64,000 nucleotides of DNA from Sphaerotilus microaerophilus (GCF_023734135.1 NZ_AP025730.1:5394001-5458000), one strand, 5' to 3'; numbered from the stretch's first letter, positions 34,417 through 43,787 are shown. A program made the numbers and translations. The notes: generated by a model not told the origin, from the letters alone.

Positions 34417-35624
34417 ATTCATCCTCCCTGTGGAAGCGCCGCGCCGGGCTGGGCATTGGCGCCTTGGTCTTGATCGGTGCGCTGGCCTGGGTGGCCGTGA
34501 AGTCGGGGCCTTGGGCGCCCACGCGCGTCACCATGACCCGCGTCGCCAACGGCGCGCTGCAGCCGGCCCTGTTCGGCATCGGCACGGTGGAGGCGCGCCG
34601 CAGCCACCTGTTGGGGCCGACCGCCACGGCCCGCGTCCTGAAAGTGCATGTCGACGTGGGCGACTTGGTGCAGCCGGGCCAGCTGCTGGCCGAGCTGGAT
34701 CCGGTCGACCTGGACCAGCGTGTCGCTGCGCTGGATGCCTCGCTGACGCGCGCACGCAGCCTCGTTACGTCCGCCGAAGCGCAGCAGCGTGACGCCCAGG
34801 CCCGGCGCGAGCTGGCCACCGCCAACGCCCGGCGCTATGCCGAGTTGAGCGCGCAGGAATTCATCAGTGCCGGCGCCCTGGAAGCCCGCCAGCAGGAGCA
34901 GCGCTCCGCCGATGCCGCCGTGCAGGCCGCCGACGCCGCCCTGGCCGCCAGCCGGCAGGACCTGCAACGCCTGGGCGCCGAACGCGCCGGCCTGTCGCAA
35001 CAGCGCGACCGGCTGCGCCTGAGCGCACCGGCAGCCGGCGTGATCGCCAGCCGCGAGGCCGAACCCGGCTCCACCGTCGTGGCCGGCCAGGCGGTGCTGC
35101 GGCTGATCGACCCGGCCAGCCTGTGGCTGAAGGTGCGTTTCGACCAGGGCCGCGCCGCCGGCCTCGCCGCTGGCCAGCCCGCCCAGGTCGCCCTGCGTTC
35201 GCGGCCCGGCCAGGTGCTGCCTGGCCGCATCGCCCGGCTGGAGCCGCTGGGCGACGCCGTGACCGAGGAACGCATCGCCCAGGTCGCGCTCGATGCGCTG
35301 CCTGCCGGGTTGACCGTGGGTGAACTGGCCGAGGTGACCGTGCAGCTGGCCCCCACCACCGACCGCCCCTGGGTGCCCAACGCCGCCCTGCAGCAGCGCG
35401 GCGGCCAGACCGGCGTGTGGCGCGTGGCCGAGGGCCGGCCCGTCTTCACCCCGCTGCAACTCGGCAGCGGCGACCTCGACGGCCGCGTCCAGGTGCTCGA
35501 CGGGCTGAAGGCGGGTGACGCCATCATCGTGTACAGCGAAAAGGCATTGAGTGCCGACGCACGGCTGCGCGTGGTCGACGCGCTGGCCGGCGGGTCGGCA
35601 GGCTCGACGGGGCTGGCGAAATGA
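34413..35624 (+). CDS. Periplasmic adaptor (HlyD/RND membrane-fusion family)
   Basis: A 403-residue membrane-fusion protein with an N-terminal anchor (GIGALVLIGALAWVAVKSG). It has the lipoyl/barrel halves (VLKVHVDVGDLVQPGQLLAELDPVDL ... LSAPAAGVIASREAEPGSTVVAGQAVLRL) with a coiled-coil hairpin between them, about residues 105-200. The C-terminal barrel ends ALSADARLRVVDAL. It bridges the ABC pump to the outer membrane; no outer-membrane channel gene is next to it. Coupled by four-base overlaps to tetR and the permease. Confidence 0.87.
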   Translation: MNSSSLWKRRAGLGIGALVLIGALAWVAVKSGPWAPTRVTMTRVANGALQPALFGIGTVEARRSHLLGPTATARVLKVHVDVGDLVQPGQLLAELDPVDLDQRVAALDASLTRARSLVTSAEAQQRDAQARRELATANARRYAELSAQEFISAGALEARQQEQRSADAAVQAADAALAASRQDLQRLGAERAGLSQQRDRLRLSAPAAGVIASREAEPGSTVVAGQAVLRLIDPASLWLKVRFDQGRAAGLAAGQPAQVALRSRPGQVLPGRIARLEPLGDAVTEERIAQVALDALPAGLTVGELAEVTVQLAPTTDRPWVPNAALQQRGGQTGVWRVAEGRPVFTPLQLGSGDLDGRVQVLDGLKAGDAIIVYSEKALSADARLRVVDALAGGSAGSTGLAK

Positions 35625-36871
35625 TCAGCCTCGCCGGGCGGGACATCCTGCATGGCTGGGGCCGCTTCGTGCTGACCGGCATGGGGCTGGGCCTGCTGAT
35701 CGGCGTGACGCTGACGATGGCCGGCGTCTACCGCGGCATGGTCGATGACGCCCGCGCCCTGCTCACCAACAGCGGCGCCGACCTCTGGGTGGTGCAGCAG
35801 GACACCCAGGGCCCGTACGCCGAATCCTCCAGCCTGCGCGACGACGTGGTCCGCAGCCTGCGCGGCCAGGCCGGCGTGGCGCGTGCCGCCAACGTCACCT
35901 ACCTGACGATGCAGGTGCGCCGCGTCGGCCCGGCCGTCTCGGGCATCGACGGTGCCGACAGCAATCGTGACAGCGACCGCGATGTACGGGCGATGGTGGT
36001 GGGTTTCGACAGCACGCTGCCGGGCCAGCCTGGCGCGCCGCCCTACTTGGTGGCCGGACGCCAGCCCACGCGCAGCCATTACGAGGCGGTGGCCGACGTG
36101 AAGACCAACTTCCAGCTCGGCGAGCGCATCCGCATCCGCCGGCACGACTACACCGTGGTCGGGCTGACGCGGCGCATGGTCTCCTCCGGCGGCGACCCGA
36201 TGGTGTTCATCCCGCTGGCCGATGCGCAGGAGGCGCAGTTCCTGAAGGACAACGACGCGATCCTCAACGAGCGCGCCCGCACCGCCACCAACCCGGCGAT
36301 CAACCGCCCCGGCGTGCCCGGCCTGCTGGAGGCGGTGCAGGCCGCGCAGGCCAGCAACCACAACGTCAACGCGGTGCTGCTTCAGGTGCAACCCGGCTTC
36401 GATGCCGAGGCGGTGGCGCAGCCCATCCGCCGCTGGAAGCACCTGGAGGCCTACACCCGGGTGCAGATGGAGGACATCCTGGTGGCCAAGCTGATCGCCA
36501 CCTCGGCCAAGCAGATCGGCATGTTCCTGGTCATCCTGGCGATCGTCAGCGCCGCCATCGTCGCCTTCATCATCTACACGATGACGCTGGGCAAGATCCG
36601 CGAGATCGCGGTGCTGAAGCTCATCGGCACGCGCAACGCCACCATCGCCGGGATGATCCTGCAGCAGGCGCTCGGGCTGGGGCTGATCGGTTTCATCGTC
36701 GGCAAGGTGGCCGCGACGATCTGGGCGCCGGTGTTCCCCAAGTACGTGCTGCTGGAGAGCGGCGACGCACTGCGCGGGCTGGCCATCGTGATGGTGATCT
36801 GCGCGCTGGCCAGCACGCTGGCGATCCGCAAGGCGCTGGCGGTGGACCCGGCCGAAGCCATTGGAGGATGA
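35621..36871 (+). CDS. ABC transporter permease (FtsX/MacB-like)
   Basis: A 416-residue membrane protein of the FtsX/MacB/DevC type: an N-terminal helix (FVLTGMGLGLLIGVTLTMAGV), a large periplasmic domain and three C-terminal helices (QIGMFLVILAIVSAAIVAFI, MILQQALGLGLIGFIVG, GLAIVMVICALASTLAI), ending in the family tail VDPAEAIGG. It forms a mechanotransmission-type exporter with the adaptor and the ATPase gene that follows five bases later. Substrate unknown. Confidence 0.87.
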   Translation: MISLAGRDILHGWGRFVLTGMGLGLLIGVTLTMAGVYRGMVDDARALLTNSGADLWVVQQDTQGPYAESSSLRDDVVRSLRGQAGVARAANVTYLTMQVRRVGPAVSGIDGADSNRDSDRDVRAMVVGFDSTLPGQPGAPPYLVAGRQPTRSHYEAVADVKTNFQLGERIRIRRHDYTVVGLTRRMVSSGGDPMVFIPLADAQEAQFLKDNDAILNERARTATNPAINRPGVPGLLEAVQAAQASNHNVNAVLLQVQPGFDAEAVAQPIRRWKHLEAYTRVQMEDILVAKLIATSAKQIGMFLVILAIVSAAIVAFIIYTMTLGKIREIAVLKLIGTRNATIAGMILQQALGLGLIGFIVGKVAATIWAPVFPKYVLLESGDALRGLAIVMVICALASTLAIRKALAVDPAEAIGG

Positions 36872-36875
36872 CGCC

Positions 36876-37601
36876 ATGACCGAACCCGCCATCCTGATCG
36901 AGGGCCTGCGCAAGGTCTACGGACACGGCGACACCGCCGTCGAGGCGCTCAAGGACGTGCACCTGCGCGTCGAGCCCGGCGAGGTGGTCGGCCTGATCGG
37001 CCCCTCCGGCTCGGGCAAGAGCACGCTGCTGAAGTGCCTGGGCGCCGTCATCGAGCCCACCGCCGGGCGCATGGTGCTGGGCGGCCAGACCATCTACGAC
37101 AGCAGCGGGCCAGGTCGGGGCGGCTGGCAGATTCCCGACCTGCGCGCGCTGCGGCGCGACCGCATCGGCTTCATCTTCCAGGCGCCCTACCTGATCCCCT
37201 TCCTGGACGTGACCGACAACGTCGCCCTGCTGCCCATGCTCTCCGGCCAGTCCAACCGCGTCGCGCGCGAGCGGGCACAGGAACTGCTGGGCGCACTGGA
37301 CGTGGCACACCGCGCCCGGGCCCAACCGAGCGAGCTCTCCGGCGGTGAGCAGCAGCGCGTGTCGATCGCCCGCGCACTGGCCAACCACCCGCCCGTGGTG
37401 CTGGCCGACGAGCCCACCGCGCCGCTGGACAGCGAACGCGCACTGGCCGTGGTGCGCATGCTCAACCAGATGGCGCGGCAGTACCGCAGCGGGATCATCG
37501 TCGTGACGCACGACGAGAAGATCATCCCCACCTTCAAGCGGATCTACCACATCCGCGACGGCCGCACGGTCGAGGAAGCCGGCGAGGGGCGCGAGGTCTG
37601 A
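36876..37601 (+). CDS. ABC transporter ATP-binding protein (MacB/LolD-like)
   Basis: A 241-residue ATPase. Walker A GPSGSGKST (about residues 44-52), Q-loop FIFQAPYLIPF, signature LSGGEQQRVSIARAL and Walker B VVLADEPTAPLD are intact, and the switch His is in VVTHDEK. The ATG at 36876 has GGAGG 8 bases upstream. Last gene of the tetR-adaptor-permease-ATPase operon; the substrate is not evident from sequence. Confidence 0.9.
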   Translation: MTEPAILIEGLRKVYGHGDTAVEALKDVHLRVEPGEVVGLIGPSGSGKSTLLKCLGAVIEPTAGRMVLGGQTIYDSSGPGRGGWQIPDLRALRRDRIGFIFQAPYLIPFLDVTDNVALLPMLSGQSNRVARERAQELLGALDVAHRARAQPSELSGGEQQRVSIARALANHPPVVLADEPTAPLDSERALAVVRMLNQMARQYRSGIIVVTHDEKIIPTFKRIYHIRDGRTVEEAGEGREV

Positions 37602-37717
37602 GCAAGGGTGGTGCCAGCGCGGCCGGAAAGTTCCCTGCCGGACCTTGCGCTGGATCGCCCCCCCGCGGCGCCACCGGCGTAAATTGTCCACATCCGTTCC
37701 CACCCATGGAGGTTCAT

Positions 37718-38149
37718 ATGAACACTTCCCGCATGGTTCGCAGTCCCCGCAAGTCCCGTACCTGGATCCTGTCGGCCGCCCTGGCGCTGTGCGCCGGCAC
37801 GGTCTTCGCCCAGGCCGCCAGCGCCCCCGGTCCCGGCATGGGCGGGATGGGAGGCATGGGGCAGGGCATGAGCGGCATGGGGCCCGGCATGGGAGCTGGG
37901 ATGGGTGGCATGGGCGGTATGCAGGGTCGTCAGGCAGCCCGCGCCGGCGGTGATTTCACCCCGGGCTGGGCCATGATGACCAAGGAGGAGCGCAACGAGC
38001 ACCGCAACCAGATGCGCTCGATGAAGACCTATGACGAATGCCGGGCCTATGCCGACAAGCACCACGAGCAGATGGCCGCCCGCGCCAAGGAGAAGGGCCA
38101 GACCCTGAGCGGCCCGCGGCGTGACGCCTGCGCCGGGTTCAAGAAATAA
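37718..38149 (+). CDS. Exported Met/Gly-rich protein
   Basis: A 143-residue exported protein; the signal peptide ends near VFAQAAS. A low-complexity stretch of about 35 residues repeats GMGGMG, dense in methionine, which suggests Cu(I)/Ag(I) or other soft-metal binding. A conserved-looking C-terminal part follows (DFTPGWAMMTKEERNEHR) with Cys residues in TYDECRAY and DACAGF, likely a disulfide. The start at 37718 has GGAGG 6 bases upstream. It is 116 bases after the ABC operon. I do not recognise a named family. Confidence 0.8.
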   Translation: MNTSRMVRSPRKSRTWILSAALALCAGTVFAQAASAPGPGMGGMGGMGQGMSGMGPGMGAGMGGMGGMQGRQAARAGGDFTPGWAMMTKEERNEHRNQMRSMKTYDECRAYADKHHEQMAARAKEKGQTLSGPRRDACAGFKK

Positions 38150-38223
38150 GCTGAGCCGGGCAGCTGCAGCGGGAGGGCCGGCTGCCCGCTGCCTTGCTGC
38201 TGCGGACTTTGCGCGCAACGAAC

Positions 38224-38252
38224 AAGGGGTGCAGCCACAAGCTGCACCCCTT
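38224..38252. terminator. Strong hairpin between convergent genes
   Basis: AAGGGGTGCAGC - CACAA - GCTGCACCCCTT, a perfect 12-base stem with a 5-base loop. It lies 75 bases after the Met/Gly-rich gene and 54 bases after the convergent DUF2202 gene. A bidirectional terminator is likely, although no long T tract follows. Confidence 0.75.
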
Positions 38253-38305
38253 CGTCATGGGAACCTCGTCGGGACGGGCCACGGGTGCCCGCCCCCGGAG
38301 CGCCA

Positions 38306-39034
38306 TCAGGCGCCCGACTCCATCGCCGAGTTGACGATCGCATCGAACTCCGCCTGCGTCAGGTATTTGGGCGTGTAGCTGCCGCCCTGCTGCAGCAGCG
38401 TCGCGTAGAACGAGCGCAGGTGGTTGCGTGAACCGCGCAGCAGGTTGCCATAGACCAGCAGGATGTCCGCGTTGTCGGCCGCCAGCTGGTGCGCCACGAT
38501 GTCGCGCATGTCCAGCTCCTCGATCTCGCAGCCCACCTGCAGGGCATCGATCAGGCTGAGCCGGCTGCGTGCCGCCAGGGTGGCGTACAGCGACTGGAAC
38601 TCGGGCGTGGCGAACACCCGCTCGGCCAGGCCGTCCATCGGGTCGGGCAGGTCGTAGCGATCCAGCAGCGTCGCCACCGCCGTGGCATGGGTGGTTTCGC
38701 TGGAAGCGATGTTGGCGAACACCGGCAGCGGCCACAACGCGGCGGCACCGGCATAGACGTCGTGTGCCACCTGCTCTTCCTGCCGCATCGCCAGCAGCCC
38801 GGCCGATTCGGCGGCCGACAGTTCCTGCAACGGCAGGCTGTCCACGGCGGACTGCCAAACCGCTGCGGAGGCGGCCTGGCCGCGGGCGGCGCCACCCTGC
38901 ATCGCCAGCGACGCCTCGTCGCCCCCTGCCCCCCCTCCGCCACAGGCCCACAGCCCGCCGGTCACGCAGGCCAGGATCGTCAGATGCAGCCAGCGCGGGG
39001 TCGGTTGTTTGATGGTCATCCGGTTCGTCGTCAT
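38306..39034 (-). CDS. DUF2202 ferritin-like lipoprotein
   Basis: A 242-residue exported protein. The signal ends in a lipobox-like GLWACGGGG, so it is probably lipid-anchored. The DUF2202 domain (AAESAGLLAMRQEEQVAHDVYAGAAAL, SETTHATAVATLLDRYDLPDP, GCEIEELDMRDIVAHQ, RNHLRSFYATLLQQG) has Glu/His pairs arranged like a ferritin-type di-iron site. Function of the family is not established. GGAG is 6 bases upstream of the ATG. First-listed of three secreted-protein genes divergent from the two-component system. Confidence 0.85.
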   Translation of the reverse strand: MTTNRMTIKQPTPRWLHLTILACVTGGLWACGGGGAGGDEASLAMQGGAARGQAASAAVWQSAVDSLPLQELSAAESAGLLAMRQEEQVAHDVYAGAAALWPLPVFANIASSETTHATAVATLLDRYDLPDPMDGLAERVFATPEFQSLYATLAARSRLSLIDALQVGCEIEELDMRDIVAHQLAADNADILLVYGNLLRGSRNHLRSFYATLLQQGGSYTPKYLTQAEFDAIVNSAMESGA

Positions 39035-39074
39035 GGGGTACTCCTGGTAGGCAACTTGCAGGAAGACATCAGCT

Positions 39075-39389
39075 TCACTGCACCTTCAACTGTTCGCGGG
39101 TACGCACCTGTTCCTGGGCCTTGAGGGCCTCGCGGACCTGGGTCTGGCTCATGGTCTGCTGGGGCATGCCCTTGCCGGACGGGCCCGCCGCCCCGGTTCC
39201 AGCACCAGCACCGGTACCAGCTCCTGCGCCCGCACCAGCTCCCACACCTGCCCCGGCACCCGCGGATCCGGCACTCCCGCCGGCGCCTGCACCGCCACCG
39301 GCCGCGCCGCCCACAGCCAGGGCCGCACCGCCAAATGCCAGCGCAGCGGCCAGCGCGATCCACTTCAGGTCGAACGTCTTCGTCTTCAT
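39075..39389 (-). CDS. Small secreted Gly/Ala-repeat protein
   Basis: A 104-residue protein with a signal peptide (WIALAAALAFGGAALA). About 45 residues of alternating Gly/Ala with GAG repeats follow, then a polar tail (MSQTQVREALKAQEQVRTREQL). No family recognised. It lies 40 bases upstream of the DUF2202 gene. A start at 39389 has GGAG about 6 bases upstream. Low complexity lowers certainty, but spacing and signal favour a real gene. Confidence 0.6.
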   Translation of the reverse strand: MKTKTFDLKWIALAAALAFGGAALAVGGAAGGGAGAGGSAGSAGAGAGVGAGAGAGAGTGAGAGTGAAGPSGKGMPQQTMSQTQVREALKAQEQVRTREQLKVQ

Positions 39390-39422
39390 CACAGACTCCT
39401 ACGTGAACAAGAACTCAGCCTC

Positions 39423-39755
39423 TCAACGGCCCCGGCCACGGCCGGCGCCTCCTCGATCACCACCCAGGCCCCCGCCCATCGCCCCCCGCCCCCAGGGCGG
39501 CGAACCTCCCTGCGGTACAGGCCAGCTCGGCGAAGTGCCTGGCCTCTGGGCCTGCCGCTGCTCGTAACCCGCGCCCCACGGCGGCCCGGCCCGCTCCATG
39601 CGCACCGCGGACGCGGCACCCAGCGGGGCGCTGGCGGCCGGCTCCTCTGGCGCGACGGACCTAGGCTCGGCGTGAGCCACGGCCGTCGTGGTGAGCAGCA
39701 GGGCCAGCGCCCAGGAAAACCGCGTAGCGGTCGGGCAGATCAACAGGGTTGTCAT
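39423..39755 (-). CDS. Small secreted Pro/Gly-rich protein
   Basis: A 110-residue protein with a signal peptide (FSWALALLLTTTAVAHA), then an Ala/Pro region and a glycine/arginine-rich tail (GGGLGGDRGGAGRGRGR). No family recognised. It is in line with the two genes after it, 33 bases from the Gly/Ala protein. It reads away from the two-component system, so the trio may be a target of that system. Confidence 0.5.
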   Translation of the reverse strand: MTTLLICPTATRFSWALALLLTTTAVAHAEPRSVAPEEPAASAPLGAASAVRMERAGPPWGAGYEQRQAQRPGTSPSWPVPQGGSPPWGRGAMGGGLGGDRGGAGRGRGR

Positions 39756-39918
39756 GGCGGCGATCTCTGGGCGTCAGCGTAGGCCCGGCCCGTCGCCACC
39801 CGATGTCAGCGGCGCCGCCGTCGGCGCCACTGCGTGGCACCCGGTGACACCGCATGTCGGCCGGTGTCACTGCGTGACGGATTGCACAGCGCGGCAGCCG
39901 CAGCGATAGACTGATCCG

Positions 39919-40686
39919 ATGGACAGTCCCCAAAGTCCGCGCGTGCTGGTGGTCGACGACGACCCCACGTTGCGCGAATTGCTGACCGACTACCTCGGCG
40001 CCAGCGGCTTTCAGGTCGAAGGCGCCGCCGATGGCGTGCAGATGCGCGCACGCATGGCGCAGGCCTGGCCCGATGTGCTGGTGCTCGACCTGATGCTGCC
40101 GGGAGAGGACGGCCTGAGCCTTGCGCGCGAGCTGCGCCGCCACTCCGACCTGCCCATCCTGATGCTGTCGGCACGGGGCGAGGAGATCGACCGCGTGATC
40201 GGCCTGGAGGTCGGCGCCGACGACTACCTGGCCAAGCCCTTCGGCCCGCGCGAATTGCTGGCCCGCCTGCGCGCCCTGCTGCGGCGCAGCCACCCGGCGG
40301 CCCCCACGCCGTCACCGCCGGAGGCCGCGACGTCCCCCGCCCCTGCGCTCGCACCACCGGCCGAAGCGGCCACGCTGCACCGCTTCGGCCCTTACACGCT
40401 GGACCCACAGGCCTGGCGGCTGCTGCGCGACGGCAGCGAAGTGGCAGTGACCAGCGCCGAGTTCGCACTGCTGCGCCTGTTCGTGCAGCACCCGAACCGG
40501 GTGCTCTCGCGCGACGACCTGATCGAGCGGCTCAAGGGCTACGAACGCGACGCCTTCGATCGCAGCATCGACACGCGCGTGACCCGGCTGCGCCGCCGCA
40601 TCGAGTCCGACCCCGCCCACCCGGTCTACATCCGCACCGTGCGCGGCGAGGGCTACCTGTTCAACCCACGCGGCGAGGCGGCCTGA
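39919..40686 (+). CDS. OmpR-family response regulator
   Basis: A 255-residue DNA-binding regulator. The receiver has the acidic triad VVDDDP, the phospho-acceptor Asp in VLVLDLMLPGEDG (about residue 54) and Lys in DYLAKPFGPREL. A Pro/Ala linker leads to a winged-helix domain (HRFGPYTLDPQAWRLL ... VTRLRRRIESDP ... VRGEGYLF). The kinase gene follows 30 bases later. Possible targets are the divergent secreted-protein genes; the signal is unknown. Confidence 0.92.
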   Translation: MDSPQSPRVLVVDDDPTLRELLTDYLGASGFQVEGAADGVQMRARMAQAWPDVLVLDLMLPGEDGLSLARELRRHSDLPILMLSARGEEIDRVIGLEVGADDYLAKPFGPRELLARLRALLRRSHPAAPTPSPPEAATSPAPALAPPAEAATLHRFGPYTLDPQAWRLLRDGSEVAVTSAEFALLRLFVQHPNRVLSRDDLIERLKGYERDAFDRSIDTRVTRLRRRIESDPAHPVYIRTVRGEGYLFNPRGEAA

Positions 40687-40716
40687 CGGGCGCGTCCCGC
40701 CCGCCTTTCATCTCCG

Positions 40717-42144
40717 ATGCCCCCGCGCCCACCGGCCCCCCTGGCTCGCCACTACTTGGTCTGGCTGGCTGCCCTGACACTGGCGCTGGGCGGGGTGATC
40801 GTCGGCAGCGCGCTGCAGTTCGTGCTCTGGCCGATGGCACAGCGCTCGGCCGACGACCTCGCCGGCCTGATGGTGCTGGCGGCCCAGACCTGGAGCGAGT
40901 TGCCACCCGAGACACGGCCCGCCTTCGAGGAAGAGCTGGCGCTGCGCCACCGGCTGGCGCTGCGGCCCGACTTCGCCCCGCCGCCGCCCGGCACCGAGCT
41001 GGTGCACGGCTTCTACATCGGCTTCCTGGAGGATGCGCTGCAGCGCCGCACCGGCCAGCCGGCCTCACTGCAGCTTCTGCCGGCGCCGGGCGACCGCGCC
41101 AGCGCTCCCGGCGCCGCCATCACCGATCACCCTGCCGCCCCCTGGCTGTGGACGCGCATCCCGACGGCGGGCCGGCAGATCGGCGTGGGCTTCGACACCA
41201 CCCGGCTGGACACCCACCCCCTGCAGGCGCTGGGGTCCATCCTGGCGCTCGGCAGTGCGCTGGCCATCGGATTGGCGCTCTGGCTGGCCCGGCGCATCGC
41301 CCAGCCGGTGGCCCAGCTGGAGCAGGCCGCAGCGGCCCTGGCGGCCGGGAGCGGGCCGCAGCGGCTGCCGGAGACCGGGCCGGCCGAACTCGCCCGGCTG
41401 GCGCGCCACTTCAACCACATGGCGACCCAGGTGCGCGAGCTGCTGGAGGCGCGCACCACCTTGCTGGCGGGCGTCTCCCACGACCTGCGCACGCCGCTGG
41501 CGCGCATGCGCCTGGCCCTGGAGATGCTGAGGCTCCAGCCCGACGAACGGCTGATCCACCGGCTGGAGCAGGACATCCAGGCGATGGACGCCCTGATCGG
41601 CCAGATGCTCGACCTGGCCCGCGGCCTGGATCGCGAGGCAGCCGAGCCGATCGACGTTGCCGCCTGGCTGGCGCTGCGCGCCGAAGCCCACCGCGAGGCC
41701 GCTGCCGTGGCCGGAGCACACATCGAGGTCGATTGCGAGGCGGGCCTGGGTGTCCAGGCCGCACCGGGTGCCCTGGCGCGCGTGATCGACAACCTGCTCG
41801 GCAACGCGCTGCGCTACGCTCCGGGCGAAATCACCTTGCAGGGCCAGCGCCTGCCGGGCGGTGACACGGTGCGTCTGAGCGTGGCCGACCGTGGCCCCGG
41901 CATCGCGGCCGAGCACCTGCCGGTGGTCTGGCGCCCCTTCCAACGCCTGGAGGCCTCGCGCAGCCCGCAGACCGGCGGCTGGGGCCTGGGCCTGGCCGTG
42001 GTGCGTCAGCTGGCCGCCATCCACGGTTGGCACGTCGAACTGCAGGGCCGCGAAGGCGGTGGACTGGAAGCTGTGGTCGACCTGCCGCCGCTCGAAGGAA
42101 GACCGCACAGCCAGGACGAAGGAGGCTGTGCGCCCCCGTCTTGA
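40717..42144 (+). CDS. Sensor histidine kinase
   Basis: A 475-residue membrane kinase. Helix 1 is at about residues 13-38, a periplasmic sensor loop runs to about 165, helix 2 (ALGSILALGSALAIGLALWLA) is followed by HAMP. The H-box is SHDLRTPLARMR, the N-box DNLLGNALRYAPG, and G-boxes are DRGPGIAAEHLP and GGWGLGLAVVRQ. It is of the EnvZ/OmpR-partner type and pairs with the upstream regulator. The short periplasmic loop has no recognisable ligand motif. Confidence 0.92.
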   Translation: MPPRPPAPLARHYLVWLAALTLALGGVIVGSALQFVLWPMAQRSADDLAGLMVLAAQTWSELPPETRPAFEEELALRHRLALRPDFAPPPPGTELVHGFYIGFLEDALQRRTGQPASLQLLPAPGDRASAPGAAITDHPAAPWLWTRIPTAGRQIGVGFDTTRLDTHPLQALGSILALGSALAIGLALWLARRIAQPVAQLEQAAAALAAGSGPQRLPETGPAELARLARHFNHMATQVRELLEARTTLLAGVSHDLRTPLARMRLALEMLRLQPDERLIHRLEQDIQAMDALIGQMLDLARGLDREAAEPIDVAAWLALRAEAHREAAAVAGAHIEVDCEAGLGVQAAPGALARVIDNLLGNALRYAPGEITLQGQRLPGGDTVRLSVADRGPGIAAEHLPVVWRPFQRLEASRSPQTGGWGLGLAVVRQLAAIHGWHVELQGREGGGLEAVVDLPPLEGRPHSQDEGGCAPPS

Positions 42145-42152
42145 CGCACTCC

Positions 42153-43571
42153 TCAGGTGTGCTCGATCTGGCGGTCGCGAGCCCCTTCGGCCGGCCCCGC
42201 CAACGGGGTCGATGCCAGCGGTACCAGCGGCCGCCAGGCGCCATGGAGCTGCGCCTCGAACTCCGCGGGCGGCACGGGCCGGCTGAACAGGTAGCCCTGG
42301 AAGGCCTCGCAGCCCATTTCGCACAGGAAGCTGCGCTGCTCGTCGGTCTCGACGCCCTCGGCAATCACCTGCAGGCCGAGGGTGCGGCCCAGCGCCACCA
42401 CGGTCTGGGCGATGGCCGCGTCGTTGGGCGAGGCCAGCATGTTGCGCACGAAGGACTGGTCGATCTTCAGCTGGTCCAGCGGCAGCCGGCGCAGGTAACT
42501 CAGCGACGAAAAGCCGGTGCCGAAGTCGTCCAGCGAGAAACCGATGCCATGCGCCTTGAGGACGGCCATCTTGGCGACCACGGCATCCAGGTCATCGGCC
42601 AGTACGCTCTCGGTCAGCTCCAGCTTCAGCATCGACGGGTCGATGCCGGCCTCGGCGACGCGCGCCAGCACCCGCGCGACGAAATCCGGCTGGGTGAATT
42701 GCGAGGCGCTGACGTTCACCGCCAGCTGCAGGCCGGCGGTGCGCGCATCCAGGCGCCAGGCTGCCAGCCGCAGGCAGGCCGTGCGCAGCACCCAGTCGCC
42801 CAACGCCGGCATCAGGCCGCTGCGTTCGGCCAGCGGGATGAACTCGCCCGGCGACACCATGCCGCGCTGCGGGTGCTGCCAGCGCAGCAGCGCCTCCGCG
42901 CCGAGGATGCGGCCGTCCTCGCCGACCTGGGGCTGCAGGTACAACAGCAGTTCCCCCTGCAACAGGGCACGCTCCAGCTCACGCCCCTGGCCGTTGCGCT
43001 GGGCCACGTCGGCCTGGATGATCCACAGCGCGCCATACACCAGCGCGACCACGAAGCCGTGGTTGATCCACACCCCCGGCGCCCGCACGCTGTCAGGCAG
43101 CATGAATGCCGTCTGCGGGCCGGCATTGCTGCTGGCCAGGACCGCATAGGTACAGAGGAACAGCAGCGGCACGCCGTGGCGCAGCCAGGGCGGCTCGTCA
43201 CGCATCAGCAGCACGGCGACCACGGCATAGCCGAGCAGGAAGGCATGCGCCGACCGGGGCACCCCGAGCGAGGGCACATCCAGGTACGCGGCGTTGAAAG
43301 TCATGACGCCGTACAGCACCCCCGACAGCAGGCGGGCCGCCTGGCGGATGCGCCCGCGCTGCACCAGATGGAAGGTCAGGGCGGACAGGAGGATGCAGAC
43401 CAGGTCCAGTGCGGCGATCGCCCGGTTGCCATGCAGCGCGAAAAAGGTGCCCCAGCCCACGCAGAAGACCGCCGTCAGCCCGCTGCCCAGCAGGAGCATG
43501 CGGCGCACCCGCCGCTCGTGCAACGACGGCGCGCCCGTGGAATCAGAGGCAGGGACGGCAGGGGCTTTCAT
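42153..43571 (-). CDS. Membrane EAL-domain cyclic-di-GMP phosphodiesterase
   Basis: A 472-residue protein. The N-terminal half has about six hydrophobic segments (MLLLGSGLTAVFCVGWGTFF onward, to about residue 195). The C-terminal EAL domain has intact catalytic motifs EALLRW, the Asn of LAVNVSASQ, ESVLADD, the DDFGTGFSSL loop and EGVET. There is no GGDEF domain, so it should hydrolyse c-di-GMP. Convergent with the kinase gene, with 8 bases between stops. A link to denitrification is not evident. Confidence 0.9.
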   Translation of the reverse strand: MKAPAVPASDSTGAPSLHERRVRRMLLLGSGLTAVFCVGWGTFFALHGNRAIAALDLVCILLSALTFHLVQRGRIRQAARLLSGVLYGVMTFNAAYLDVPSLGVPRSAHAFLLGYAVVAVLLMRDEPPWLRHGVPLLFLCTYAVLASSNAGPQTAFMLPDSVRAPGVWINHGFVVALVYGALWIIQADVAQRNGQGRELERALLQGELLLYLQPQVGEDGRILGAEALLRWQHPQRGMVSPGEFIPLAERSGLMPALGDWVLRTACLRLAAWRLDARTAGLQLAVNVSASQFTQPDFVARVLARVAEAGIDPSMLKLELTESVLADDLDAVVAKMAVLKAHGIGFSLDDFGTGFSSLSYLRRLPLDQLKIDQSFVRNMLASPNDAAIAQTVVALGRTLGLQVIAEGVETDEQRSFLCEMGCEAFQGYLFSRPVPPAEFEAQLHGAWRPLVPLASTPLAGPAEGARDRQIEHT

Positions 43572-43787
43572 GGAGGGGGCGGCAACCGGGGCTCAGCCCC
43601 TGGACGGCACGGACCCATTCAGTATCGGAGCGCCGCAGGACACACTTGAGCCACGACACCCTTGGACACACACTGACGACACTGGGTTACCCCAGGTCTG
43701 TCATGCCGGGGACTCGCCGACGCCGCGCGGCGGGTGCACCATGGCGCAGCCGGTCCGTGCCACCGGCTGCCATGCGAGGAGCCCCCG

